Shown piece after piece: positions 8,434 to 16,570 of a DNA stretch of 64,000 nt. The notes under the pieces were generated by a model. The model saw only the letters and a program-made list of their open reading frames with translations, made no database searches and was not told the origin of the DNA. The stretch spans positions 35,285-99,284 of the forward strand of contig NZ_LNSA01000015.1 in NCBI RefSeq assembly GCF_001468465.1. Direction: 5' to 3'. The number at the start of each line of letters is the position of its first letter. Positions within the stretch are counted from its first letter, which is position 1. Source of the stretch: Sphingopyxis sp. H115. GTDB lineage: Bacteria; Pseudomonadota; Alphaproteobacteria; Sphingomonadales; Sphingomonadaceae. A program made the position numbers and the translations under genes.

Positions 8434-9129
8434 TTGCGCAAAATCGGCCTGATCGGGGGAATGAGCTGGGCATCGACCGAGCTTTATTACCGCCATCTCA
8501 ACAAGGGGGTGCAAAAGCGCCTCGGCACGGCCTGTTCGGCGCCGATCCTGATGGAGAGCCTCAACTATTGCGAGCTGTCGCGCATTACGACGCCCGAGCA
8601 ATGGGCGCATGCGAAGGAGGTGCTGATCGCCTCTGCACAGCGGCTCGAGGCGGCGGGCGCGACTGCGCTGATGATCGCGGCCAATTCGATGCACAAGGTC
8701 GCCGAGGATGTCGCAGCAGCGATCTCGATCCCGCTTATCCACATCGTCGACGAAACCGGTGAGAAAATGAAGGCCGACGGGATCAAGGCGGCGGCGGTGA
8801 TCGGCACGCGCAATGTGATGACCGAACCCTGGTTCCGCCAGCGCCTTGTCCGCCACGGGCTGATGCTTGCGCCCTATGATGCGAGCCGTGCCGACGAGAT
8901 CGACCGGATCATCTATGAGGAGTTGATGCTTGGCAAGGTGAACGAAAGTTCGCGCCGGACGATGAAGACCTTCGTCACCGACATCGCGAAGCAGGATATC
9001 CAGGCAGTCGTGCTCGCGTGCACCGAACTGGTGATGCTGGTCGACACCGACGCCAATGTCCTGCCGATCTACGACACCACGCGCATCCATGTCGCGGCGG
9101 GCGTCGACTGGATTTTGGGCGAGGATTGA
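8434..9129 (+). CDS. Aspartate/glutamate racemase family protein lacking the first catalytic Cys
   Basis: 231 residues closely resembling the Asp/Glu racemase YgeA: MRKIGLIGGMSWASTELYYR at the N-terminus, IHIVDETGEKMK in the middle, and VLACTELVMLV with the second catalytic Cys at about residue 196. At the first catalytic position YgeA has Cys-Thr-Asn-Thr-Met-His; here it reads Ala82-Ala83-Asn-Ser-Met-His. A two-base racemase mechanism needs both thiols, so racemisation is doubtful. The TTG start at 8434 follows TTCGGAGGACCAC, a strong ribosome site. It may be a one-base enzyme, another lyase-like activity, or a binding protein. Confidence 0.85.
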   Translation: MRKIGLIGGMSWASTELYYRHLNKGVQKRLGTACSAPILMESLNYCELSRITTPEQWAHAKEVLIASAQRLEAAGATALMIAANSMHKVAEDVAAAISIPLIHIVDETGEKMKADGIKAAAVIGTRNVMTEPWFRQRLVRHGLMLAPYDASRADEIDRIIYEELMLGKVNESSRRTMKTFVTDIAKQDIQAVVLACTELVMLVDTDANVLPIYDTTRIHVAAGVDWILGED

Positions 9130-9134
9130 GAAAC

Positions 9135-9270
9135 ATCCTCCCTGTCGCGAAGCGATGGGGAGGGGGACCGTTCGCGCAGCGAATGGTGGAGGGGCTGCGA
9201 CGTCGCGTTATGGGCCCCTCCGTCAGCGCTTCGCGCTGCCACCTCCCCATGGCTTCGCCACAGGGAGGAT
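9135..9270. repeat. REP-like inverted repeat element
   Basis: A 29-base left arm (9135-9163) and right arm (9242-9270) are inverted copies with two mismatches (outer end ATCCTCCCTGT...). The interior has further shorter complementary pieces (GAGGGGC with GCCCCTC). It sits between the racemase and DUF2147 genes, as expected of intergenic extragenic palindromes in sphingomonads. Confidence 0.75.
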
Positions 9271-9275
9271 CGGAT

Positions 9276-9689
9276 TCACCCCATCCGCGTCCAGGTGACC
9301 GTCCGGCAGAACACCGCGACGCACCCCTTCATCGTCAGCTTGTTGCCCTTCACGCGCAGGTGCGCCTTGTAATAACGGCCGTCCTCGGGGCTATAGCCCT
9401 CGCCTTTCCAGCCATCGCCATGCGGGGCGAGGTCCCAATAGATTTGCAGGCCTTCGACCTTGCGGGTCCGTTTGGACTTGTCGGGATTGCGTTCGTCGCG
9501 CTGACCGCCGGCGGGCTCCTTGATCAGCAGCTCGGCGATCCGACCGCACATCTTGGCGCCGCACGGCGCCATCGCGACGATGCCTTTCCCGTCGTCGGTT
9601 TTCCAGCGCCCCGTCAGCGACGCGGGCGCCGCCGCCGACGCGGGCAAGGCGACAAAGGCGGCAAGCGCCAGCATATATCTGTGAATCAA
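9276..9689 (-). CDS. DUF2147 family secreted protein
   Basis: 137 residues with a signal peptide (cleavage after about residue 20, ALPASAAA). The mature part begins with LTGRWKTDDGKGIVAM, continues CGAKMCGRIAEL and ends with a Cys-containing CVAVFCRTVTW, the pattern of DUF2147. The two Cys pairs probably form disulfides in the periplasm. Function is unknown. It is convergent with the racemase across the REP element and divergent from the beta-helix gene. Confidence 0.85.
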   Translation of the reverse strand: MIHRYMLALAAFVALPASAAAPASLTGRWKTDDGKGIVAMAPCGAKMCGRIAELLIKEPAGGQRDERNPDKSKRTRKVEGLQIYWDLAPHGDGWKGEGYSPEDGRYYKAHLRVKGNKLTMKGCVAVFCRTVTWTRMG

Positions 9690-9785
9690 GCGACCTCTCC
9701 CCGGTTAGCTACACATATGTCAGCAACATCGCTTGGCATCCGTCAAGTCTTGCACCATGCTCCCCGAAAATTTGGGGAGAGACAT

Positions 9786-11003
9786 ATGCGATTCCATGGC
9801 CTCAGCCGTCACGCGGCGACGCTCTGCATCGTGGCGGCGCTTGCCGCCCAACCGGCGGCGGCGAAAGTGATCAGCGTCAGTGCAGTAACGCCCGACGCCA
9901 ATGAAAAGCTGCAGGAGGCACTGATTCTCGCCGAACCCGGCGATACGGTGCAATTGGGCGCCGGTACTTGGAGGCTGACCGACGGCCTGTCGCTCGACGT
10001 CGCGAATGTCACCGTGCGCGGCGCCGGGGCCGGCGAGGGCGGATCGATCCTCGATTTTTCAGGCCAGCAGGGTGCGGGCGAGGGGCTGCTCGTCACCTCG
10101 GACGATGTCTTGCTCGCCGACTTCGCGGTCCTCAACACCAAGGGTGACGGCATCAAGTCGAAGGGCGCAGACCGCATCGTCTATCACAAGCTGCGCGTCG
10201 AATGGACCGCCGGGCCCACGGAAACCAATGGCGCCTATGGGATCTATCCGGTCGAAAGCAGCGACGTGCTGGTCGATAGCGTCTATGTTCGCGGGGCGTC
10301 GGATGCGGGCATCTATGTCGGCCAGTCGAAAAACATCGTCGTCCGCGACTCGATCGCGACCGAAAATGTCGCGGGTATCGAGATCGAGAACAGCTATGAC
10401 GCCGACGTCCACGACAATATTGCGACGAAGAACACGGGCGGCATCCTCGTGTTCGATCTGCCGAGCCTGCCGATGCAGGGCGGGCACAACGTCCGCGTGT
10501 TCGACAATATCGTCAATGACAACAGCACGCCTAATTTTGCGCCCAAGGGCAACATCGTCGCGAGTGTGCCGACGGGCACCGGCGTGTTGGTGATGGCGAA
10601 CCGCAATGTCGAGATTTTCGACAATGTCTTTGCCGACAATTGCACCGCCAATGTGATGATCGTCGGCTATCGCTACGACCATAAGGACCCGAAATACCAG
10701 CCGCTGCCCCGCGCGATCGTCGTGCGGGGCAATCAGCACGGCAAGGCGGGTTATGCTCCGAAGTTCCCCGGGGGCGACCAGATCGCGGCGGCGATGGGCG
10801 GCAGTATTCCGCCGATATTGTGGGACGGCGCGGGCGACGCGGTGGTGCTCGACAAGGTCGGCGTGCTGTCGCTGAACTTGCCCGATGTGAAGACGCCGCA
10901 GAGCGAGGCGAAGCCAACGCCGGCCGATCTGTCGAAGGCGACGCCGCCCGCCGCGCTGCCGGCGATCACGCTGCCCGAAAGCATGGAGGCGAAGGTCCGG
11001 TGA
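9786..11003 (+). CDS. Secreted parallel beta-helix protein
   Basis: 405 residues: signal peptide (to about residue 26, AAQPAAAK), then a right-handed parallel beta-helix from ~55 to ~330 with many turns containing short V/I-x-V-x-D/N motifs (DVLVDSVYVRGASDAGIYV, NIVVRDSIATENVAGIEIE, DADVHDNIATKNTGGI). The C-terminal ~50 residues are Pro/Ala-rich. Such folds are found in carbohydrate lyases and copper-processing proteins such as NosD, but no catalytic set is evident. The ATG at 9786 follows GGGGAGAG. The GTGA overlap with the next gene indicates translational coupling to a diheme cytochrome, the same pairing as TIGR03805/TIGR03806 families. Confidence 0.88.
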   Translation: MRFHGLSRHAATLCIVAALAAQPAAAKVISVSAVTPDANEKLQEALILAEPGDTVQLGAGTWRLTDGLSLDVANVTVRGAGAGEGGSILDFSGQQGAGEGLLVTSDDVLLADFAVLNTKGDGIKSKGADRIVYHKLRVEWTAGPTETNGAYGIYPVESSDVLVDSVYVRGASDAGIYVGQSKNIVVRDSIATENVAGIEIENSYDADVHDNIATKNTGGILVFDLPSLPMQGGHNVRVFDNIVNDNSTPNFAPKGNIVASVPTGTGVLVMANRNVEIFDNVFADNCTANVMIVGYRYDHKDPKYQPLPRAIVVRGNQHGKAGYAPKFPGGDQIAAAMGGSIPPILWDGAGDAVVLDKVGVLSLNLPDVKTPQSEAKPTPADLSKATPPAALPAITLPESMEAKVR

Positions 11004-12025
11004 AGCGCGTATTGGCCGCCCTTGCGGCGGCGCTGCTATGTGCGAGCGGCGGGGCAGCAGGATCGCTGCTCGGGATCGATCAGGCGCTGGTCGAAAGCGA
11101 CGCGATGCCGACGAAACTGTCGTCTTTCGGACTGTTTCGCGGTAATGACCCGGCACAGCCGGCGACCGGCATCGGTTATACGCTGCGCGCGCCGCTGTTC
11201 AGCGACTATACCGAGAAGCATCGCTTCGTATCGATCCCGGCAGGGAAAAAGGCGACGGTCGCCGCCGACGGGGAGATCGAATTTCCGGTCGGTACGGTGC
11301 TCGTCAAAAGCTTCGGCTGGGCTGACGTGAACGGCGGACGCCCGGTCGAAACGCGCCTGCTCATCCACCGCGCGTCGGGGTGGATCGCCTTGCCCTATAT
11401 CTGGGACGCCGACGGCAAGGATGCGACGCTTGCGCTCGGCGGGCGCCGCGTGCCGGTGAGTTTCAAAAGCCCCGACGGCGAAACGCACAGCATCCGTTAT
11501 GCGGTGCCGAACAAGAATCAGTGCAAGGAATGTCACAGCCTGAACGGCGCGATCGTGCCGATCGGGCCCAAGGCGCGGAATTTCATTCCCGATCCTGCGG
11601 CATCCGACAAACTGCGCAGCCTCTATTTCGCAAATCCGGCTGCGTTCAAACCGGCCATGCCGCAATGGGACGACCCGAAAGCTGGAACGGTCGCCGACCG
11701 CGCACGTGCCTATCTCGACGTCAATTGCGCGCATTGCCACAATCCGGCGGGCAGCGCATCGAACAGCGGGTTGTTTCTGCGCTGGACCGACGATCCTGCA
11801 GGCGTCAATTACGGTATCGGCAAGCGCCCGACCGCGGCGGGGCGCGGCAGCGGGGGAATGGATTTCGCGATTGCGCCCGGCGATCCCGACCACAGCTTCC
11901 TGATCTATCGCCTCGAAAGCACCGATCCCGGGATCGCGATGCCCGAGGTCGGGCGGTCGACGGTGCACAAGGAAGGCGCTGCGTTGCTGCGGCAATGGAT
12001 TGCGGAAATGCCGAAGGGCGGCTGA
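11000..12025 (+). CDS. SO2930-family diheme c-type cytochrome
   Basis: 341 residues starting at a GTG that overlaps the previous stop. A signal peptide is followed by an N-terminal domain (~25-170) with LSSFGLFRGN and APLFSDYTEKHRFVSIPAGK. Two heme-binding motifs are visible: CKECH near residue 175 and CAHCH near 243. The C-terminus has MPEVGRSTVHKEG, possibly supplying a Met ligand. It should be a periplasmic electron-transfer or redox enzyme. The fixed pairing with the beta-helix protein suggests one acts on or delivers a substrate to the other; the reaction is unknown. Confidence 0.85.
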   Translation: MKRVLAALAAALLCASGGAAGSLLGIDQALVESDAMPTKLSSFGLFRGNDPAQPATGIGYTLRAPLFSDYTEKHRFVSIPAGKKATVAADGEIEFPVGTVLVKSFGWADVNGGRPVETRLLIHRASGWIALPYIWDADGKDATLALGGRRVPVSFKSPDGETHSIRYAVPNKNQCKECHSLNGAIVPIGPKARNFIPDPAASDKLRSLYFANPAAFKPAMPQWDDPKAGTVADRARAYLDVNCAHCHNPAGSASNSGLFLRWTDDPAGVNYGIGKRPTAAGRGSGGMDFAIAPGDPDHSFLIYRLESTDPGIAMPEVGRSTVHKEGAALLRQWIAEMPKGG

Positions 12026-12050
12026 TAAGAGCGGTCTCGCTCTGATTACC

Positions 12051-12133
12051 CGTCATTGCGAGGAGCGAAGCGACGCGGCAATCCAGCGCCTGCCTAAGCC
12101 GCTCTGGATTGCTTCGCTACGCTCGCAATGACG
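12051..12133. repeat. Dispersed palindromic repeat (REP-like)
   Basis: CGTCATTGCGAGGAGCGAAG starts the left arm at 12051 and its inverted copy ends at 12133 (...GCTCGCAATGACG). The inner pair CGGCAATCCAG and CTGGATTGCTTCG closes the hairpin. This is the widespread intergenic palindrome of many Proteobacteria. It lies between the cytochrome gene and maiA. Confidence 0.85.
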
Positions 12134-12173
12134 TGGGTTTCTATGCCGACCGCTTGGCCTTAAGGAGCGTTGC

Positions 12174-12806
12174 ATGACCCAACTCGTCCTCCACGATTAT
12201 TTCCGCTCCTCGGCCAGCTATCGCGTCCGCATCGCGCTGAATCTGAAAGGGCTGGATTACGAGCGCGTCGAGGTCAGCCTGATCGCGGGCGAACAGCGCA
12301 GCGATGCCTATCTCGAACTCAATGCGCAGGGTTTTGTCCCGATGCTGGTCGCCGATGGCGAGCCGATCATCCAGAGCATGGCGATCATCGACTGGCTCGA
12401 CCGCGCTTATCCCGAGCCGCGCTTGATCCCCGAAGAGGCAATGCCGCGCGCGGTCGCGCTGGCGCAGGCGCAGGTCGTGGCGAGCGATATCCATCCGCTC
12501 AACAACCTCCGCGTGCTCAAATATCTGACGAAGGACCTCGGCCTCAACGAACAGACCAAGGACCGCTGGATCGCGACCTGGATCGCGCAGGGTTTCGAGG
12601 CGCTGGAGGCGATGGCGGGTGAGGGGACTTACCTTGGCGGCGAGACGCCGGGAATCGCCGACTGCTGCCTCGTCCCGCAGATGTATAATGCGCGGCGCTT
12701 CGAGGTGCCGCTCGACGCCTATCCACGGCTGGTGGAGATCGACGCCGCGTGCATAGAACTGGACGCGTTCCAAAAGGCGCACCCCGATGCGGTCAAGCCC
12801 GCGTGA
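12174..12806 (+). CDS. maiA: Maleylacetoacetate isomerase (zeta-class GST)
   Basis: 210 residues. The N-terminal thioredoxin-fold domain carries the zeta-class motif as SSASYRVRIALNLKGL (residues ~11-26) and a glutathione-binding cis-Pro/QSMAI segment. The C-terminal helical domain has DIHPLNNLRVLKYL and PGIADCCLVPQ. Members isomerise maleylacetoacetate or maleylpyruvate using glutathione, in tyrosine/homogentisate or gentisate breakdown. The usual SSC motif is SSA here, as in several bacterial members. No other gene of that pathway is adjacent. The start follows TAAGGAGCG. Its stop overlaps the GTG start of the TonB receptor. Confidence 0.88.
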   Translation: MTQLVLHDYFRSSASYRVRIALNLKGLDYERVEVSLIAGEQRSDAYLELNAQGFVPMLVADGEPIIQSMAIIDWLDRAYPEPRLIPEEAMPRAVALAQAQVVASDIHPLNNLRVLKYLTKDLGLNEQTKDRWIATWIAQGFEALEAMAGEGTYLGGETPGIADCCLVPQMYNARRFEVPLDAYPRLVEIDAACIELDAFQKAHPDAVKPA

Positions 12807-14899
12807 TTCGGCTGATGGGGGGGGTGGCGGCGCTGGCGTTGCCGGCGGTCGCGGCGGCGCAGGACAGTCCGGTAGCCGCGAACGAGGAGCCGATCGTCCT
12901 CGTGCACGAAACGCGCGAAACGATCGTCGTGACTGGCGCCGGCAGCCTCGCGCCGACTGCGAGCGACAGCGTCCAGGCCGTCACGCTGATCCGCGATGTC
13001 GAGCCCGGATTCGGCGCGCGGGTCGAAAACCGGTTGCGCGGCGAGGCGGGGATCGTCCAATTCCGGCGCTCCGACGGTCGGTCTGCGCATCCGACGAGCC
13101 AGGGTGTCACGCTGCGCGGCCTGGGGGGTAATGCCTCCAGCCGTGCGGTCGTGCTGCTCGACGGCGTGCCGCAAGCCGATCCCTTCGGCGGCTGGGTGGC
13201 GTGGAGCGGTTTCGATGCGGTCAGGCTTGGCGGGATCCGGATCACGCGCGGCGGCGGTGGTGGCGGCGACGGGCCGGGCGCGCTGGCCGGCACGATCGCC
13301 CTGCACAGCAGCCTTACTTACGGCGCCGAGGCGAGCGCCGCCTATGGCTCGCGCGACGCGTTCGACCTGTCGGGGAGCGTCGGAAGCAATCTCGGCGAAG
13401 GCGCGATCGCACTCGACGCACGCTTCGCCGGCGGCGACGGTTTCACCCCGGTCGTCGCGGACCAGCGCGGCGCCGCCGACCGCGCGGCGGGCTATCGCCA
13501 GGGCGGGGGCGGCATCCGGCTTCAGGCGCTGACGGGCGATTCGGGGCGGATCGAGGCGACGGTGCGCGGCTTCTTCGACCGACGCGACCGTGGTACCGAT
13601 TATTCGCGGAGCCGCACCGACGCCGTCGATGCCAGCGTCCGCTATGTCCTTGATCCGGGTTTCGGCGACGGCTGGCGGGCGAGCGCGCTCGCCTATGTCC
13701 AGCTTCGCGACTTCGACACCGGCTTTGCGAGCGTCGCGGCCGATCGCGACAGCGCGAACCCCGCGCTCGACCAACACGTGCCGGCGACCGGCCTGGGCGC
13801 GCGTTTCGAACTGCGCCCCGCCTTCGGATCGCGCAACCCGCTTCGCGTCGGGATCGACTGGCGGCGCACGGTTGGCCGCACCGAGGAGAGCTATTTTTTC
13901 ACCGGCTTGGTCCCCGGACGCCGCCGCGTGGCAGGGGGCAGCAGTGACACGCTCGGCGCCTTTGCCGAATGGACCGATTGCCTGGCAGACGACCGGCTGG
14001 TGTTGACGGCGAGCGGCCGCCTCGATCGCTGGTGGCTGGGCGAGGGCTATCGGTTCGAAACCAATATCGGAGGTGCCCCCATTACCGACGCACGCTTTGC
14101 CGCAAGGGATGGCTGGGAAGCGAGCGGCCGAGTCGGCGTTAAATGGATAACGGGTCCGCTCGCGCTTCGCGCCGCCGCCTATCGCGGCTGGCGGCTCCCC
14201 ACGCTCAACGAGCTCTACCGACCGTTCCGCGTCGGCCCAGACGCGACCGCCGCGAACGAGGCGCTCGAACCCGAACGACTGTGGGGTGGGGAGGTCGGCG
14301 CTGATTGGTCGGCGGGCCAAACCAAACTGGGCGTGACCCTGTTCGCAAACCGCCTGTCGAATGCCATCGCCAATGTCACGCTTGGAACCGGGCCGGGCAA
14401 TTTTCCGGGCGTGGGTTTCGTCGCGGCTGGGGCGACATATGGCCAGCGGCAGAATCTCGACGCGATCGACAGCAAGGGCATCGAATTCAGCGCCGAGCAG
14501 GGATTGGGGCCGTTCACGATACGCGCGACCTATGCCTTCACCGACGCGAAGGTCGATGCGTCGGGCGCCGCTGCGACGCTCGATGGCCGCCGGCCGGCGC
14601 AGATCGCGAAGCACGGCGGCAGCGTCTCGCTGCGCAGCAACGCTGGCGGCCCGTTCGGTGGCTTCGCAACGCTGCGTTATATCGGCAAGCAGAATGAGGA
14701 CGATCTGGGGCTGCTCGCGCTGGGCGATGCGCTGACGCTTGATGCCGGACTGTCTTGGCGCGTTACCGATGCGGTCAGCGTCGAGGCGCGTGGGGAAAAT
14801 CTGTTCGATGAGCTCGTGCCCGCCGCGATCTCGTCCGCCGGCATCGTCGAGCGCGCCACCCCGCGCACCCTATGGGTCGGCGCGCGCCTTTCTTTCTGA
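12803..14899 (+). CDS. TonB-dependent outer-membrane receptor
   Basis: 698 residues starting at a GTG inside the stop region of maiA. Signal peptide to about residue 20 (ALPAVAAAQ), a TonB-box-like RETIVVTGAG near 39, a plug domain with GVTLRGLGGNASSRAVVLLD near 105-125, then a 22-strand-type barrel ending in aromatic Phe (WVGARLSF). It should import a large ligand such as a siderophore, cobalamin or an oligomer across the outer membrane; the ligand is not evident and no transporter is adjacent. Coupling to a GST-type isomerase is unusual. Confidence 0.92.
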   Translation: MIRLMGGVAALALPAVAAAQDSPVAANEEPIVLVHETRETIVVTGAGSLAPTASDSVQAVTLIRDVEPGFGARVENRLRGEAGIVQFRRSDGRSAHPTSQGVTLRGLGGNASSRAVVLLDGVPQADPFGGWVAWSGFDAVRLGGIRITRGGGGGGDGPGALAGTIALHSSLTYGAEASAAYGSRDAFDLSGSVGSNLGEGAIALDARFAGGDGFTPVVADQRGAADRAAGYRQGGGGIRLQALTGDSGRIEATVRGFFDRRDRGTDYSRSRTDAVDASVRYVLDPGFGDGWRASALAYVQLRDFDTGFASVAADRDSANPALDQHVPATGLGARFELRPAFGSRNPLRVGIDWRRTVGRTEESYFFTGLVPGRRRVAGGSSDTLGAFAEWTDCLADDRLVLTASGRLDRWWLGEGYRFETNIGGAPITDARFAARDGWEASGRVGVKWITGPLALRAAAYRGWRLPTLNELYRPFRVGPDATAANEALEPERLWGGEVGADWSAGQTKLGVTLFANRLSNAIANVTLGTGPGNFPGVGFVAAGATYGQRQNLDAIDSKGIEFSAEQGLGPFTIRATYAFTDAKVDASGAAATLDGRRPAQIAKHGGSVSLRSNAGGPFGGFATLRYIGKQNEDDLGLLALGDALTLDAGLSWRVTDAVSVEARGENLFDELVPAAISSAGIVERATPRTLWVGARLSF

Positions 14900-14986
14900 T
14901 TTTCCCGGCATTCCGCCCTTCACAGGCCCGAAACAGGCGATAGGATGGGCTTTGCCGGGATTTTGGATTTGGGGGTTTTGAAAAGC

Positions 14987-15433
14987 ATGGCCGCGAAGAA
15001 ACTGAATCTCGACAATTTCCTGCCGTATCGCCTGTCCATTGCCTCCAATGCCCTGTCGAGCCGGATTGCCGCTGAATATCAGAACCGCTTCGGGTTGAAG
15101 ATCCCCGAATGGCGGTTGATGGCGGTCCTTGGCGAAGGAGCGCCGAAGACGCAACGCGAACTGGTCGAAGCGACGCGCATGGACAAGGTGACGGTGAACC
15201 GCGCGGCAAAAGCGCTCGCTGACCGGCAGTTAATCGCCCGCGAGGCGCATCAGGCCGACGGGCGCTCGCACCATCTTGATCTCACCGCGACCGGGCGCTC
15301 GCTCTACGACGCAATTGTCCCGGCGGCGCTGGCGAGCGAGGCGCAACTCGAATCGAATATCAGCGCCGACGAACGCGCGACGCTGCTCGCCATTCTCGCG
15401 AAGCTTACCGACGCTGCCGAAGACTATGGTTGA
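14987..15433 (+). CDS. MarR family transcriptional regulator
   Basis: 148 residues. A winged helix is visible: WRLMAVLGEGAPKTQRELVE, then TRMDKVTVNRAAKALADR (recognition helix) and REAHQADGRSHHLDLT (wing), followed by the dimerisation helices. The ATG at 14987 starts MAAKKLNLDNFLPYR; an upstream in-frame start at 14945 adds residues with no family likeness. The stop lies 8 bases past the start of the PqqD-like gene, so it is the first gene of the HPr-rel-A operon and a likely autoregulator of it. The ligand is unknown. Confidence 0.9.
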   Translation: MAAKKLNLDNFLPYRLSIASNALSSRIAAEYQNRFGLKIPEWRLMAVLGEGAPKTQRELVEATRMDKVTVNRAAKALADRQLIAREAHQADGRSHHLDLTATGRSLYDAIVPAALASEAQLESNISADERATLLAILAKLTDAAEDYG

Positions 15434-15707
15434 TCGCGCCTATCGCGCCGCACCGCCCGGCGCGCTGCGCATCGAAGCGCTCGGTGACCTCACCGCCATC
15501 TTCGATCGCCGGTCGATGCAGACGCATCTCGTCGTGTCGCCGATTCCCGAAATTCTGGGCGCGATGGGCGACGAGGCATGCAACGCCGCGCTATTGGCGG
15601 CGCGTCTCGCCGCGACGTTCGAACTGGATAGCGAAGCGGAGGCCCAGCCAATCCTCGCAGATCGGCTCACCGAACTTGCCGCGATGGGGTTGGTGGAGCG
15701 CGCGTGA
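15426..15707 (+). CDS. HPr-rel-A system PqqD-like protein
   Basis: 93 residues with the PqqD/RRE-like plan: an N-terminal strand pair (LRIEALGDLTAIFDRRS), a conserved THLVVSPIPEILGAMGDEA, a helical middle (ALLAARLAATFEL) and a C-terminal helix ending LTELAAMGLVERA. PqqD-like domains bind leader peptides of ribosomally made peptides and present them to enzymes. The family in this context is known by gene neighbourhood with HprK-like kinases (TIGR04353). It overlaps the MarR gene by 8 bases and the kinase by 4. No candidate precursor peptide was found next to it. Confidence 0.8.
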   Translation: MVDRAYRAAPPGALRIEALGDLTAIFDRRSMQTHLVVSPIPEILGAMGDEACNAALLAARLAATFELDSEAEAQPILADRLTELAAMGLVERA

Positions 15708-16570
15708 GGCATAGTGTGCGCATCGCGGTCGGTCCGGTGCAATTTCGTATCGGCAGCGACTGGGCCGAACCCGTCGCGGCGTTGCGCCATCTCTACGCCG
15801 GCTATCCGCAGGACGAAACGCGGTCCGCCGACGCGACGGTGCGCCTGTTCGCGGCGCGGCCCTGGCGGCGCTGGCTGCGCCCGTCGGTGCATATCGGCGG
15901 CGATTTTATCGTCCCCGACGCGCTGCCGTTGCCGCTGTCGATGGGGTTGCTCGCCGCCGAGATGGGGATGAATTTGCAGGTCGCGCTCGGCTGGCGGCGG
16001 CATATGCTGCTGCATGCGAGCGCGGTCGCGAAGGATGGCCGCGCGCTGATCATGTCGGGCGAGTCAGGGTCGGGCAAGTCGACGCTCGCTGCGCTGCTCG
16101 GCGAGGGCGACTGGCGGCTGATGGGCGACGAGTTCACGCTGATCGATCCGGCGGCGGGCGACGCCATCGCTTTCCCCCGCGCGGTCAGCCTCAAGAATGA
16201 TGCGATCGCCGAGGTTGCGTCGCGCGTCGACGCCGCGCGGCTCGGGCCTTTGCTGTCGGGAACGCCGAAGGGCGATATCCGCCACCTCATCCCGCGCGCC
16301 GACGCGATCGCCGCGATGCAAGAGCCCGCGCGTCCGGCGCTGTTGCTCTTCCCGCGTTTCGGCGGCGAATTGGCTGTCGAGCCGATGGGCGAGGGCGAAG
16401 CCTTTGTGCGGCTGACCGAGGCATCGACCAATTATGTCGCGCTGGGCGAAGCGGGCTTTGCCGCGTTGACGCGCCTTGTGCGCGAAACGCCGGCGTTCGG
16501 CATTTCCTATCCCGACAGCGAGGCCGGGATGGCGCTGGTCGAACAGCTGTGGGCGGAGGCCGCACGATGA
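15704..16570 (+). CDS. HprK-related kinase A
   Basis: 288 residues from a GTG start. Residues ~95-288 match the kinase domain of HPr kinase/phosphorylase: HMLLHASAVAKDGRALIMSG, P-loop GESGSGKSTLAALL near 120-132, and LMGDEFTLID (Asp/Glu metal site) near 145. The N-terminal ~90 residues are specific to this group (TIGR04352). True HPr phosphorylation needs a PTS context, absent here, so the substrate may be a peptide or small molecule handled by the PqqD-like partner. GTGA and ATGA overlaps couple it to both neighbours. Confidence 0.85.
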   Translation: MRHSVRIAVGPVQFRIGSDWAEPVAALRHLYAGYPQDETRSADATVRLFAARPWRRWLRPSVHIGGDFIVPDALPLPLSMGLLAAEMGMNLQVALGWRRHMLLHASAVAKDGRALIMSGESGSGKSTLAALLGEGDWRLMGDEFTLIDPAAGDAIAFPRAVSLKNDAIAEVASRVDAARLGPLLSGTPKGDIRHLIPRADAIAAMQEPARPALLLFPRFGGELAVEPMGEGEAFVRLTEASTNYVALGEAGFAALTRLVRETPAFGISYPDSEAGMALVEQLWAEAAR

